NCBI RefSeq assembly: GCF_000427405.1
Contig: NZ_KE386491.1
Span: 4,349,812-4,413,811 of the forward strand
Direction of reading: 5' to 3'
Length of the DNA: 64,000 nucleotides
DNA from: Flectobacillus major DSM 103
GTDB taxonomy: Bacteria > Bacteroidota > Bacteroidia > Cytophagales > Spirosomataceae
This document shows positions 1 to 8,323 of this stretch, piece after piece (position 1 is the stretch's first letter; every line of letters begins with the position of its first letter). The notes beneath the pieces are model-generated. The model was not told the DNA's origin, searched no databases, and was given only the letters and a program-made list of their open reading frames with translations. A program made the translations under genes and the position numbers.

Positions 1-359
1 AATTGTATGCATTGGAGTGTCGTATCAATGCTGAAGACCCTGCCAATGGTTTTAGACCTTCGCCGGGTAAAATCACGAACTTGCACTTACCGGGCGGGCA
101 TGGTGTACGTATCGATAGCCATGTTTATGCGGGCTATACGATTCCACCAAACTACGACTCGATGATTGCGAAAGTGATTGTGTCTGGACAAAGTCGTGAA
201 GAAGTATTGCTTCGTATGAAACGTGCTCTTCAAGAATTTGTGATTGATGGTATCAAAACCACGATTCCATTCCATATTAAACTCATGGACGACGAACGTT
301 TCAAATCTGGTGAATTTACAACGGCCTTTATGGACGGTTTTGATTTAACTTCTTTGTAA
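1..359 (+). CDS. accC: biotin carboxylase subunit of acetyl-CoA carboxylase, C-terminal part (5' end outside window)
   Basis: This is the C-terminal part of biotin carboxylase, which carboxylates the biotin of BCCP with ATP and bicarbonate as the first step of fatty-acid synthesis. The reading frame is open at the left edge, so the first visible codon (TTG at 3) is internal and not a start. The visible segment carries ECRINAEDP and later [13 protein letters not shown], both characteristic of the C-terminal domain of the AccC/carbamoyl-phosphate-synthase-like family. About 118 of the usual 450 or so residues are present. A strong hairpin terminator follows directly, so this is the last gene of its transcript; accB is probably upstream of the window. 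Propionyl- or pyruvate-carboxylase-type subunits share this domain, but the frame ends right after the biotin carboxylase C-domain, which fits AccC. Confidence 0.9.
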   Translation, partial: LYALECRINAEDPANGFRPSPGKITNLHLPGGHGVRIDSHVYAGYTIPPNYDSMIAKVIVSGQSREEVLLRMKRALQEFVIDGIKTTIPFHIKLMDDERFKSGEFTTAFMDGFDLTSL

Positions 360-379
360 TATTCTCGTTTTATTATATA

Positions 380-418
380 AAAAGGACAGGTAAAGCAATT
401 TACTTGTCCTTTTTGCTT
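380..418 (+). terminator. Rho-independent terminator after accC
   Basis: A 15-bp stem (380-394 with 399-413, one G-T pair) closes a GCAA loop and runs into a T-rich tail. The 20-bp segment 401-420, which holds most of the 3' arm, is repeated exactly at 421-440, giving a spare second 3' arm and tail. Confidence 0.85.
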
Positions 419-534
419 TTTACTTGTCCTTTTTGCTTTTATTCACACTTCCATGATTTAGATTAATGCTTCAACAATCTATTTAGGCGTTTTTCACGTA
501 TGTCTTTCATCATCTAATTAAAAGAGCATACATT

Positions 535-996
535 ATGAAAAGAGCAGAATTTATCAGAAGCCTTGGGCTTGGCAGTAGTGCTTTAATGGCAGTTTATTGT
601 ATAGGAACGTTAAGTTCTTGTGCCAATGAGGATACTCCGCTCCCTGTAGATAATGGCAATCCTAATCCAATCTCTAATGGTAAGGTCGATTTTACATTAG
701 ACTTGTCATTAGCCGCCAATCAAGCACTTCTTGCCAACGGGGGATATATCTACAATGGTAATATTATTATTGCCAAAACCACTTCAGGCAGTTTTATAGC
801 CCTATCAAAAGTATGTACTCATCAAGGTACAACAGTAGAGTATCGAAAAGATACCAACGATATTTATTGCCCCAATCATGGGTCGCGATTTGATATAACA
901 GGAAAGGTTATTCAATCGCCAGCACCCTCACCACTCACAATGTATAAAGTTGAGTATAATGCCGTAACGGCCAAAGTTCGTGTATTCGAGGCTTAA
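535..996 (+). CDS. Rieske [2Fe-2S] domain lipoprotein
   Basis: This is a small exported Rieske iron-sulfur protein of 153 residues, likely an electron carrier at the membrane. The N-terminus has positive charges, a hydrophobic stretch and a lipobox-like LSSC with Cys29, so it is probably a lipoprotein. Both Rieske cluster motifs are intact: C94-T-H96 and C112-P-N-H115 followed by GSRFD, the first Cys/His pair and the second Cys/His pair that hold the [2Fe-2S] centre. It starts a three-gene cluster with a DUF5777 beta-barrel protein and a YceI-like protein in the same direction, a combination suggesting a periplasmic redox or lipid-related function. The partner and substrate cannot be read from the sequence. 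The Rieske assignment is secure; the role is not. Confidence 0.9.
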   Translation: MKRAEFIRSLGLGSSALMAVYCIGTLSSCANEDTPLPVDNGNPNPISNGKVDFTLDLSLAANQALLANGGYIYNGNIIIAKTTSGSFIALSKVCTHQGTTVEYRKDTNDIYCPNHGSRFDITGKVIQSPAPSPLTMYKVEYNAVTAKVRVFEA

Positions 997-1029
997 GATT
1001 TATTTCTCCAATCGTTTATTTTTCTCAGT

Positions 1030-1923
1030 ATGAACAAATACTATTTTCTTTTCTTATGCCTTGGGTTATCGTTTAGCCTAAAGGCACAAACCGATTTACT
1101 AAACCTTTTGCCCGATAATGACAAACCTGAGCCCGTGTCGGCTACCTTTAAGTCGAATCGGCTTATCAACGGCTATTCGATAGAAACAACACCTGCCAAC
1201 CATTTGGATTATCGTATATCACACCGTTTTGGAACACTCAACTCTGGAGCATATCAGCTTTTTGGTTTAGACCAAGGGTATATTTATATGGGTTTTGAGT
1301 ATGGTATTACCAATAACTGGATGGTAGGAATAGGGCGTAGTTCAATCCAAAAGTTACTAAATGCTTATACCAAGCTGAAAGTACTAAAACAGCAAACTAA
1401 CGGAGGTACGCCTATTTCTATTACTTTGGTAGGCGAAGCTTATAGCGATATGACACGCTACGACATTGCCGAAAAGCGTACAAACGTTTCTAAATTTAGC
1501 TATACCTCCCAAGCCTTAATTGCTCGAAAATTTAATGATAGGGTCTCTTTACAGGTAATGCCAACGTGGGTACATCGCAATCGCAACAATGTAAATGGCG
1601 AAAGTAACGATGTATTTGCTGTGGGTGTAGGAGGACGAATAAAACTGACCAAAAGAACGGCTTTTGTAGGCGAATATTATTATGTATTGCCTAATCAAAT
1701 TAATCAGCAATACAAAAATTCATTGTCGTTTGGGTTTGATATAGAAACAGGAGGCCACGTGTTTTCGCTGCACCTAACCAACTCTACGGGTATGGTTGCG
1801 AAGCAGTTTATTGCAGAAAACCTTGACTCATGGGCAGATGGAGGAATTCACTTTGGATTTAATTTAGGACGAAGCTTTGGATTAGGCAAAAAGCATAAAA
1901 ATCAATACAAAGTAGCTCAATAA
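1030..1923 (+). CDS. DUF5777 family beta-barrel protein
   Basis: This 297-residue protein has a cleavable signal peptide (hydrophobic core LFLCLGLSFSL, likely cleavage after KAQ) and then the alternating hydrophobic and aromatic strands of an outer-membrane barrel or periplasmic beta protein. Segments such as ISHRFGTLNSG and GFEYGITNNWMVGIG resemble DUF5777 proteins of Bacteroidota. Its stop codon overlaps the next gene's start (TAATG at 1921-1925), so it is translationally coupled to the YceI-like gene and probably co-transcribed with the Rieske gene 33 bp upstream. The function is unknown; the context suggests an envelope redox cluster. Confidence 0.75.
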   Translation: MNKYYFLFLCLGLSFSLKAQTDLLNLLPDNDKPEPVSATFKSNRLINGYSIETTPANHLDYRISHRFGTLNSGAYQLFGLDQGYIYMGFEYGITNNWMVGIGRSSIQKLLNAYTKLKVLKQQTNGGTPISITLVGEAYSDMTRYDIAEKRTNVSKFSYTSQALIARKFNDRVSLQVMPTWVHRNRNNVNGESNDVFAVGVGGRIKLTKRTAFVGEYYYVLPNQINQQYKNSLSFGFDIETGGHVFSLHLTNSTGMVAKQFIAENLDSWADGGIHFGFNLGRSFGLGKKHKNQYKVAQ

Positions 1924-2498
1924 TGAAACGGCTGAATATAAACCTAATCGCCAAAATAATACTTTGGCTTATGTTGTGGCAGGCTGTCGATGGTATTGCA
2001 CAAGCTCAGTCTATTCACTTTTCAAATGACTCGTATATTAGATTTAATTCAGAAGCTCCCATCGAGGACATCGTAGCCGTGAATAAACTTAGCAGATTGG
2101 TATTGAATACCAGCAATCAGCAAGTTGCCGTCAAAATACCAATGAAGGGCTTTGTTTTCAATCAAAAACTTATGCAAGAGCATTTTAATGAGAATTATTT
2201 GGAAAGTGACAAATACCCCAATGCAACTTTTACGGGTATAATCGACCAGCAGATAAATTGGCTTGTAGCCCAGAATATAGAAGTAACCGTGTCAGGCAAT
2301 TTGACTTTGCATGGTGTTACTCGTAAAGAGGTTATCAGAGGACGTATTGTAGTAGACCCTGTTCAGAAGAATATAACAGTGGATGCCAATTTCAAAATAC
2401 GCTTACAACAGTACGACATTAAAGTGCCATCCATATTACTGGCCAAAATAGCAGAAGAAATAGACGTAAATGCACAATATCTATTAATACAAAAGTAA
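1923..2498 (+). CDS. YceI-like domain protein (periplasmic lipocalin-like)
   Basis: This 191-residue secreted protein has an N-terminal signal segment (residues 1-29, ending AQAQ). The mature part matches the YceI fold: a KYPNATFTG segment and then VSGNLTLHGVTRKE, the typical strand pair, and a C-terminal strand set. YceI-type proteins bind isoprenoid or amphiphilic ligands in the periplasm. The ATG overlaps the stop of the preceding gene by one base. It closes the Rieske/DUF5777/YceI cluster and faces the LytTR regulator gene tail to tail. The ligand cannot be inferred. Confidence 0.75.
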   Translation: MKRLNINLIAKIILWLMLWQAVDGIAQAQSIHFSNDSYIRFNSEAPIEDIVAVNKLSRLVLNTSNQQVAVKIPMKGFVFNQKLMQEHFNENYLESDKYPNATFTGIIDQQINWLVAQNIEVTVSGNLTLHGVTRKEVIRGRIVVDPVQKNITVDANFKIRLQQYDIKVPSILLAKIAEEIDVNAQYLLIQK

Positions 2499-2538
2499 CT
2501 AGATTGTCTCTCCGCCAAGAGGCTTTTTAGCGAATTTT

Positions 2539-3255
2539 TTATGAAGCTTTTTCATCAAATAATTTCTCGATACTTTCCCTATAAGAAACCCCTAAAGGGA
2601 TTTTGGTTTTATCCAAAATAACATGACGTGACGAAATCCCAATCACCTTATTTTGAGGAATAAGGTAGGATTTATGTACCCTAATAAAATTATTGATGAG
2701 TAATTTGGTTTGTAACTCAGAAATAGACTCGCTGATTAAGGTTGATTTATCTTTGGTAAAAACCCTAGTGTAAGCCCCTAACGCTTCAATGTACAAAATA
2801 TCATTAATCAAAAATTTCAGTGATTCTCGTCCCGACTTCAAAAATATAGTTGGTTCTTCTTGTGTTGTTGCTTTTTGAGAAGCTTTATTTTTAATATTAA
2901 TATTGTCGATAGCCCTATTGACAGCTTTCAGGAAACGCTCAAAACTAAAAGGTTTTAGTAGAAAATCGGTCACTCCTACATCAAAAGCCTCCATCGAATA
3001 GTCTGAATGGCCAGTTGTTAGAATAACTTGTGGAGGTGTTTCTAAGGTTTTAATTAAATCTAATCCAGAAATTTCGGGCATCTCAATATCAGAAAAAAGA
3101 ATATCCACCTTTCCTTGGTGTAGTATAGGAATGGCTTCAATAGGGTTACTAAATACCTGAACGATGTCTAAATGAGGCAATCGTTTAATATTTGTTTCTA
3201 AAATTTTCTGAGCAATGCTGTCATCTTCTAGGATAACACACTTGTAAATTAGCAT
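2539..3255 (-). CDS. LytTR-family response regulator (orphan)
   Basis: This 238-residue regulator has an N-terminal receiver domain (about residues 4-120) with acidic pocket E10/D11/D12, phospho-acceptor Asp56 (FSDIEMP) and Lys101 (LLKPFSF). Its C-terminal LytTR DNA-binding domain (about 135-235) has the typical IEALGAYTRVFT and RVHKSYLIP segments. LytTR regulators normally pair with LytS-type histidine kinases, but no kinase is adjacent. The gene is convergent with the YceI cluster and followed upstream by a long gene-free gap. It is a paralogue of the regulator at 53365-54144 with the same domain order. Its targets are unknown. Confidence 0.9.
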   Translation of the reverse strand: MLIYKCVILEDDSIAQKILETNIKRLPHLDIVQVFSNPIEAIPILHQGKVDILFSDIEMPEISGLDLIKTLETPPQVILTTGHSDYSMEAFDVGVTDFLLKPFSFERFLKAVNRAIDNINIKNKASQKATTQEEPTIFLKSGRESLKFLINDILYIEALGAYTRVFTKDKSTLISESISELQTKLLINNFIRVHKSYLIPQNKVIGISSRHVILDKTKIPLGVSYRESIEKLFDEKAS

Positions 3256-3531
3256 GGATTAGGTGAATTATATATCGTTAAAAAGCCAATGCAGTCTTTA
3301 GGCTTATCATAGTTTGAATGAGGAAATTTGGTAAAATATTATAATATATTAAGGATTATGTAATCATAATAGCGGAATTTTACAACGCAACTTACAGTAT
3401 TTTTATTAGAAAATGAAATTCATGTAGGGCTATTTTACAAAAAAACAGAAGAGAAGGGGTGATTTTGGGTCAATATAATATCTATAAAGAAGGATAACCT
3501 ATTTTATTGGTTTACTTTGGGATTTGTACTA

Positions 3532-3565
3532 ATAAAAAAGCTATGCTTGATTTATCAAACATAGC
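3532..3565 (-). terminator. terminator-like hairpin, minus orientation, with no obvious gene upstream
   Basis: The arms 3540-3551 and 3554-3565 pair over 12 bp with one C-A mismatch. On the minus strand the hairpin is followed by a run of six T. No protein gene ends here on that strand, so it may terminate an unannotated RNA reading leftwards from about 3570-3770. Confidence 0.5.
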
Positions 3566-3767
3566 CAAGAAGCAATATATATATATGGTGGTCAGATACT
3601 GTAAGTAAGGATGTTGCACTACAAAAATAGTATTCTTTGGTATTTTTTGAAGTATAACTGTTTTAAACAAGAAGGCTATTACACCAAAAGACAAAAAAAA
3701 GAATGAAACTGCATTTTAGATAACCAATTGCAATGTTGCTTCTATCAAAATGCTCATTGTACTATAA

Positions 3768-3794
3768 TATCATGAATTTTTACAATTCATGATA
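3768..3794. repeat. perfect 11-bp inverted repeat
   Basis: TATCATGAATT (3768-3778) and AATTCATGATA (3784-3794) flank a 5-base loop (TTTAC). There is no T-run on either side, so an operator or structured RNA is more likely than a terminator. It lies about 110 bp upstream of the DUF423 gene. Confidence 0.55.
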
Positions 3795-3902
3795 ATTAAG
3801 CCAAAGAGAAAGAAAACGCAAGAATCGTATGATAAATAAGCATTATGACTTAATTTCATGGATTAATTCAGTTACAGATACTAGTAGCAGATATATAAGC
3901 AA

Positions 3903-4274
3903 ATGAATAAATTATTTATACAAATTGGAGCTATTTTGGCAGGCTTATCGGTAGCATTAGGTGCATTTGGTGCACATGCTTTTAAGGCATCGTTAGAGGC
4001 CATAGGCAGGGTTGATACTTTTGAAACAGCGGCTCGTTATCAGATGTATGGTGGTTTGGCCTTACTTGTAGTAGGGATTCTATCAGATAAGTTCAAGCAT
4101 CAATTCATTCAATATGCAGGTTATGCTTTTGTTATAGGTACATTGATTTTTAGCGGAGCATTATATATGATTTGTGCTACTGGCGTTACAATGTGGGGAG
4201 CAGTAGCACCTATCGGAGGTACTAGCCTTATGATTGGCTGGCTTTTGCTAGTTCTGGGCATAAGCAAAAAGTAG
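3903..4274 (+). CDS. DUF423 family small membrane protein
   Basis: This 123-residue protein has about four transmembrane segments and the family's opening, a Gly-rich GLSVALGAFGAHAF helix, followed by conserved AARYQMYGGLALL and a Gly/Pro-containing last helix pair (GAVAPIGGTSLMIGW). These match DUF423/YgdD-type inner-membrane proteins, which are widespread and of unknown function. It is convergent with the next gene with only 2 bp between stop codons, so expression of either could affect the other. Confidence 0.85.
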   Translation: MNKLFIQIGAILAGLSVALGAFGAHAFKASLEAIGRVDTFETAARYQMYGGLALLVVGILSDKFKHQFIQYAGYAFVIGTLIFSGALYMICATGVTMWGAVAPIGGTSLMIGWLLLVLGISKK

Positions 4275-4276
4275 TT

Positions 4277-5299
4277 TTAATGAATCATTACTTGCTCTAG
4301 GCTAGCCCAAACTACTTCACCCATTGTTTTGCATTTTAGGAACTTGTCTGATTTATACCATCGGGCAAGTTCTTTTTTTAATTGCTCTGTATTTTCTGGA
4401 AGAGCTATTTCGTCACGAGCCATTACTGACATCAGTTCATACAAGCGTTGTTGTTCTACCCGAAGCCTACCAGCAATCAGCGACCGCTCTTCTATCTGGT
4501 ATTGCATTACTGACTCGGGTGTCATGTATTTCATTCCTAGCTCGACAAGCGGAAAATTTTGTTTAAAATACTGAGGCATATATACCGAACGTTTACCCTC
4601 ATAGCTTTGCTGGTCAAAGTCAATAGCCCTAATTCTATAATAAATTTCTTCAAAATCGGGTGTTATGTCTACTACAAAATTAGATGAGTGCATATCTCCT
4701 AGTAGTCTTACAAAACACCGCTCATTGAATTTAATAAACTCTTTCGACAAACGAATGGGGTTGAGATTAGGGTCAATAAGTCCTTGCTTAAAAAACTGGT
4801 CGCCAGGCAAGCCTGCAATATGCTCTTCGATTACAGTATCTTCAAAAGTCAAATAGCTAATTCTATTGGGCGATAGTAGGTGTTCTAGCTCCATACCATA
4901 TATTCTCGACGAATCGGCCCTTTTGATATAAAAGTAATCAAAGTTGTCGTTGACTCGGTTTACAACCCTAATACGAAACGGTTGGGTATTTCCATAAGTG
5001 CATAAATCTACCCTGTCAACAGTTAAGTGTTTGATGACTTTTTCATCTCCATCTGTTTTTAAATCGGCATAAACCTTTTTTAACCCTTCATAAACGTAGT
5101 CAATGTCGCTATGCGGATAAAAAACAGTTTGCCATAGTGTGTCGTTACCAAACTTATCATACAAACTAATAGCACTTTCAAAACGCAACAAATCTCGGTA
5201 TTGCAAAGGCATAGTAATCTCACGATTGTACTTGCTCAAATACTTTTTTAATTGGAGATTGATTTTAAAAGGTATTTTCTTTTTGGAAATGAGGGCCAT
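4277..5299 (-). CDS. hypothetical protein with kinase-like core
   Basis: This 340-residue cytosolic protein is of a type I do not recognise by name. No signal peptide or membrane segment is visible. Residues about 197-235 read RLLGDMHSSNFVVD, then RAIDFDQQSYEGK, which resembles the HxDxxxxN catalytic loop and the following D-F/D motif of aminoglycoside-phosphotransferase/protein-kinase-like folds (GDxHxxN ... IDFDQ). An earlier FYIKRADSS segment could hold the ATP-binding Lys. The start ATG at 5299 is preceded by an AT-rich non-coding stretch. A small-molecule or protein kinase role is inference only. Confidence 0.6.
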   Translation of the reverse strand: MALISKKKIPFKINLQLKKYLSKYNREITMPLQYRDLLRFESAISLYDKFGNDTLWQTVFYPHSDIDYVYEGLKKVYADLKTDGDEKVIKHLTVDRVDLCTYGNTQPFRIRVVNRVNDNFDYFYIKRADSSRIYGMELEHLLSPNRISYLTFEDTVIEEHIAGLPGDQFFKQGLIDPNLNPIRLSKEFIKFNERCFVRLLGDMHSSNFVVDITPDFEEIYYRIRAIDFDQQSYEGKRSVYMPQYFKQNFPLVELGMKYMTPESVMQYQIEERSLIAGRLRVEQQRLYELMSVMARDEIALPENTEQLKKELARWYKSDKFLKCKTMGEVVWASLEQVMIH

Positions 5300-5474
5300 A
5301 TCATTGTATAATTAACGGTAGCAAGTGAGCTAATTTGAAAATAAAAATTACTGTTTTGAGTATCAGGTAGTTAATGAGTTATGTGCTAACTAAAAAAGAT
5401 GCCTTAACTTGTAAGGCTAAACTTCTCATTTTTGTAGACAAAAATCAAGCGAAATATTGCTCAAATAGTATAGT

Positions 5475-6704
5475 CTAATCCATAAAATCTAAATCTTTTG
5501 AAAATGTTTCTTCCGACATATATGCTGCCCACAATGCCAAAAAGTAACAAATAAAGCCTACAATTAAAGCCGCATATATCAAGCCAACTTCTCCTATCAA
5601 TAATTTAAAGCCAATCGTAATTAAAATTAAAGCCCCTCTTACAAAATTGGGTACAGTGGTGGTTACGGTAGCTCGAATATTGGTGCCAAATTGCTCGGAA
5701 GCCATAGTGATAAATACCGCCCAATAACCGCCCGAAAAACCCAACGCAAAGCATAAAAAATAAAAGAAAGTAGCCGAAAGCCCCGTGAAAAGTAAATAAA
5801 TGCACATCAAAATCACACTTGACCCCACAAACCAATAAATAGTTTTTCGGCGACTTTTGAGCCATTGACTAACCAATCCACTAAGGAAATCGCCAGAAGA
5901 TAAGCCCGAATAACAAAGAATAATAACCGTTCCAGCCTTGATTTCGCCATCAACCCCCAAGGCTTTACTAAGCTCAGGAGCGGCTAGTACCAAAATACCT
6001 ACTACGTACCAAACAGGCAAGCCAATAAGGATATAGTAAAAATATTTAAGGCGTTTTTGTGGATTAGTAAAAAGGCTAAAAAAATCACCTTTAGGGGTAT
6101 GTTTTTCGATATTTTGAAAAAGAGACGATTCAAATGTACCAATACGAAGTAATAATAAAGCCAAGCCCATACCCCCCCCAATAAAATACGAAACACGCCA
6201 CCATTCTGGGTCGGTACTTAGGCCTGCAATAATAGCTGCTGTAACAGCACCGAGTGCTCCTGTTCCTGCAATAATCAATGCTCCAAAGCCTCGTTTTTCT
6301 TTGGGTAGCGACTCGTTCACAAGTGTAATACCAGCTCCTAATTCGCCCGCCAAGCCAATACCTGCCAGAAAACGAAGAATGGCATAAGTGGTAAGTTCTT
6401 GTACAAAACCATTGGCTGCGTTGGCCAACGAGTACAATAAAATTGAGCCAAATAATACAGACTTTCGCCCTTTTTTATCACCCAAAATACCCCAGAAAAT
6501 CCCTCCTAGCAGCATACCCGCCATTTGGATATTGAAGAGGTTTAACCCCTGAGAAAGTTGTTCGGCCTTGGTGAGCCCCAAGCTAGCCAAGCTTGCATTG
6601 CGAATTACACCAAAAAGAATAAGGTCATAAACATCTACAAAGTAGCCTAGTGCAGCTACAGCAATGAGAAGTTTCGCATTTTTAGAAATGGTTATTTCGG
6701 ACAT
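5475..6704 (-). CDS. MFS transporter, metabolite:H+ symporter-like
   Basis: This is a 12-helix major facilitator superfamily transporter of about 409 residues. The loop between helices 2 and 3 has GILGDKKGRKSVLFG, the MFS motif A, and the protein starts its first helix with a conserved D-V-Y-D (YFVDVYDLILFGV) as in the sugar/organic-acid symporter subgroups. Translation could begin 63 bp further upstream (6767), but the added 21 residues are not like the family and the ATG at 6702-6704 (MSEITISKNAKLL) gives a standard N-terminus. The substrate is unknown. It is a monocistronic minus-strand gene about 270 bp from rodA, with no catabolic partner nearby to suggest a substrate. Confidence 0.85.
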   Translation of the reverse strand: MSEITISKNAKLLIAVAALGYFVDVYDLILFGVIRNASLASLGLTKAEQLSQGLNLFNIQMAGMLLGGIFWGILGDKKGRKSVLFGSILLYSLANAANGFVQELTTYAILRFLAGIGLAGELGAGITLVNESLPKEKRGFGALIIAGTGALGAVTAAIIAGLSTDPEWWRVSYFIGGGMGLALLLLRIGTFESSLFQNIEKHTPKGDFFSLFTNPQKRLKYFYYILIGLPVWYVVGILVLAAPELSKALGVDGEIKAGTVIILCYSGLSSGDFLSGLVSQWLKSRRKTIYWFVGSSVILMCIYLLFTGLSATFFYFLCFALGFSGGYWAVFITMASEQFGTNIRATVTTTVPNFVRGALILITIGFKLLIGEVGLIYAALIVGFICYFLALWAAYMSEETFSKDLDFMD

Positions 6705-6977
6705 AGGTTTAATTAATTGAGCAAATTGGCAAAAAAGTAAATAAAAAAACTTTACTAATCTACTCAACTACTATGATAATAAAAATGAATGATAGAAGAA
6801 AATTTGCTATTTGTACAGTAATAACAATAGCAACTCGAAGAGGTACAAACACTAGGAAGAAAAAAGCTATTGATGAAACTCTTATAAATGCCAATAGGCA
6901 AAAGAGATACCAATTGTATAACCTTTGCCTACCAGATAAATAATAATGATAGATATGTTTTTACTTGAATCCTCAAG

Positions 6978-8267
6978 CTACCATCGAGATAGCATTTGTG
7001 AGCGATGAGCATCGAGTTTGAGGAAAATAAATAGCAAAATAGAAAAAGACCAAAGCGACGACCCCCCATAACTAAAGAAAGGCAGCGGAATACCAATAAC
7101 AGGCATCAAACCAATGGTCATACCGATATTAACAAGGAAGTGGAAAAAGATAATAGACGCTACCCCATAGCCGTAGACTCGGGCAAAGCGGGATTTCTGT
7201 CGGTCGGCTAAGTATACAAGCCGTAGCAATAGCCCTATAAAAGCCCCTACAACAAATAGGCTTCCCATAAAGCCAAATTCTTCGCCAACAGTACAAAAAA
7301 TAAAGTCGGTACTTTGTTCGGGTACAAAATCAAATTTGGTTTGTGTTCCTTGCAAATACCCCTTTCCCAAAACACCCCCCGAACCAATCGCAATTTTGGC
7401 CTGACGCACATTATAGCCCGTTTTTTTACGGTCGAAGTCTGGATTTACCAATACCTTTAGGCGGTTACGTTGGTGTTCTTTAAGGACATTATTGACAGCC
7501 CAATCAACCCCCGTTACAAACAAGGCCATACAAAAGGCAATTCCAACTACAGAAAGAATATTTTTGGTTTTTCGCTCATATCGAGGCATCGCCCAAACAA
7601 TAAGGGCTGATACAACCGCCAAACCTATGTAGATTTGCCATTCTTCAAAAATCAGCGACAGAATAAACAAAATAATAACAGCCAAGAAGATAGCTGGATA
7701 TACGCCTGGTAAGCCTTCTCGGTACAGTAGAATAAGAAAAGAAGCAAACACTAAGGCTACCCCTGTTTCGTTAGAAGCCAATATTAACAGAGGAGGTACT
7801 GCAATGATAATCCCGACATTCAATTGGTCTTTGAAGCGAGCCAAATTGGTAAGTGGCGTACTTAGGTATTTGGCCAAAGCCAAACACGTTGCCATCTTTG
7901 AGAATTCGGCGGGCTGTATCTGAAAGCTCCCTACTCTAAACCACGAATGCGAGCCCTTTACTTCTGTACCTAGCACCAATACTGCCAAAAGTAAAAAAAT
8001 GAAAAAACCATAGATAGGAAAGGCAAATGTATCGTAAAAACGATGGTCAATTACCAAAATTGCTATAATCAACAATACTGTTGTACCAATCCAGATAAGT
8101 TGTTTGCCTGAATTAGTATCAAAAAAGCCGTCGTCAAAAATCCAAATAGGGTTTTCGGGATTATAAATGGCCGCATATATATTCAACCAGCCAGCGATTA
8201 CGCATACAACGAATAACAATACTGTTACCCAGTCGAGGCTGCGGGATATTTGTTCTTCTCTTTTCAC
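6978..8267 (-). CDS. rodA: rod shape-determining SEDS glycosyltransferase RodA
   Basis: RodA polymerises lipid II glycan strands during elongation and works with PBP2. The 429-residue product has about ten transmembrane segments, and the C-terminal signature PLPFFSYGGSSLWSF typical of SEDS proteins. The central loop contains FDFVPEQSTDFIF, also conserved. The start codon is GTG. It lies 56 bp downstream of the PBP2 gene on the same strand, the usual mrdA-mrdB pair; mreB, mreC and mreD are not in the window. A FtsW paralogue is at 32523, so the neighbouring PBP2 is the main evidence for calling this one RodA. Confidence 0.93.
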   Translation of the reverse strand: MKREEQISRSLDWVTVLLFVVCVIAGWLNIYAAIYNPENPIWIFDDGFFDTNSGKQLIWIGTTVLLIIAILVIDHRFYDTFAFPIYGFFIFLLLAVLVLGTEVKGSHSWFRVGSFQIQPAEFSKMATCLALAKYLSTPLTNLARFKDQLNVGIIIAVPPLLILASNETGVALVFASFLILLYREGLPGVYPAIFLAVIILFILSLIFEEWQIYIGLAVVSALIVWAMPRYERKTKNILSVVGIAFCMALFVTGVDWAVNNVLKEHQRNRLKVLVNPDFDRKKTGYNVRQAKIAIGSGGVLGKGYLQGTQTKFDFVPEQSTDFIFCTVGEEFGFMGSLFVVGAFIGLLLRLVYLADRQKSRFARVYGYGVASIIFFHFLVNIGMTIGLMPVIGIPLPFFSYGGSSLWSFSILLFIFLKLDAHRSQMLSRW

Positions 8268-8323
8268 TTTTGTGGCAATGAAAGGGTAAATGGTTTTGAA
8301 AAAGTGCCTAATAACGCCAGTTG

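Larger units (their letters stand above)
3256..3902. other. gene-poor intergenic region
   Basis: About 650 bp without a convincing gene. A minus-strand frame at 3512-3694 is interrupted by a terminator-like hairpin and has a biased hydrophobic composition, so it is not accepted. The region holds a minus-oriented terminator (3532-3565) and a perfect inverted repeat (3768-3794), which hint at a small RNA or regulatory site. Confidence 0.6.

Noticed and set aside
3512-3694. 60-residue minus-strand hydrophobic frame
   Set aside because: A terminator-like hairpin lies inside it and the sequence is composition-biased with no family resemblance.
6705-6767. N-terminal extension of the MFS transporter
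   Set aside because: The extra 21 residues do not match the family; ATG 6704 gives a standard N-terminus.
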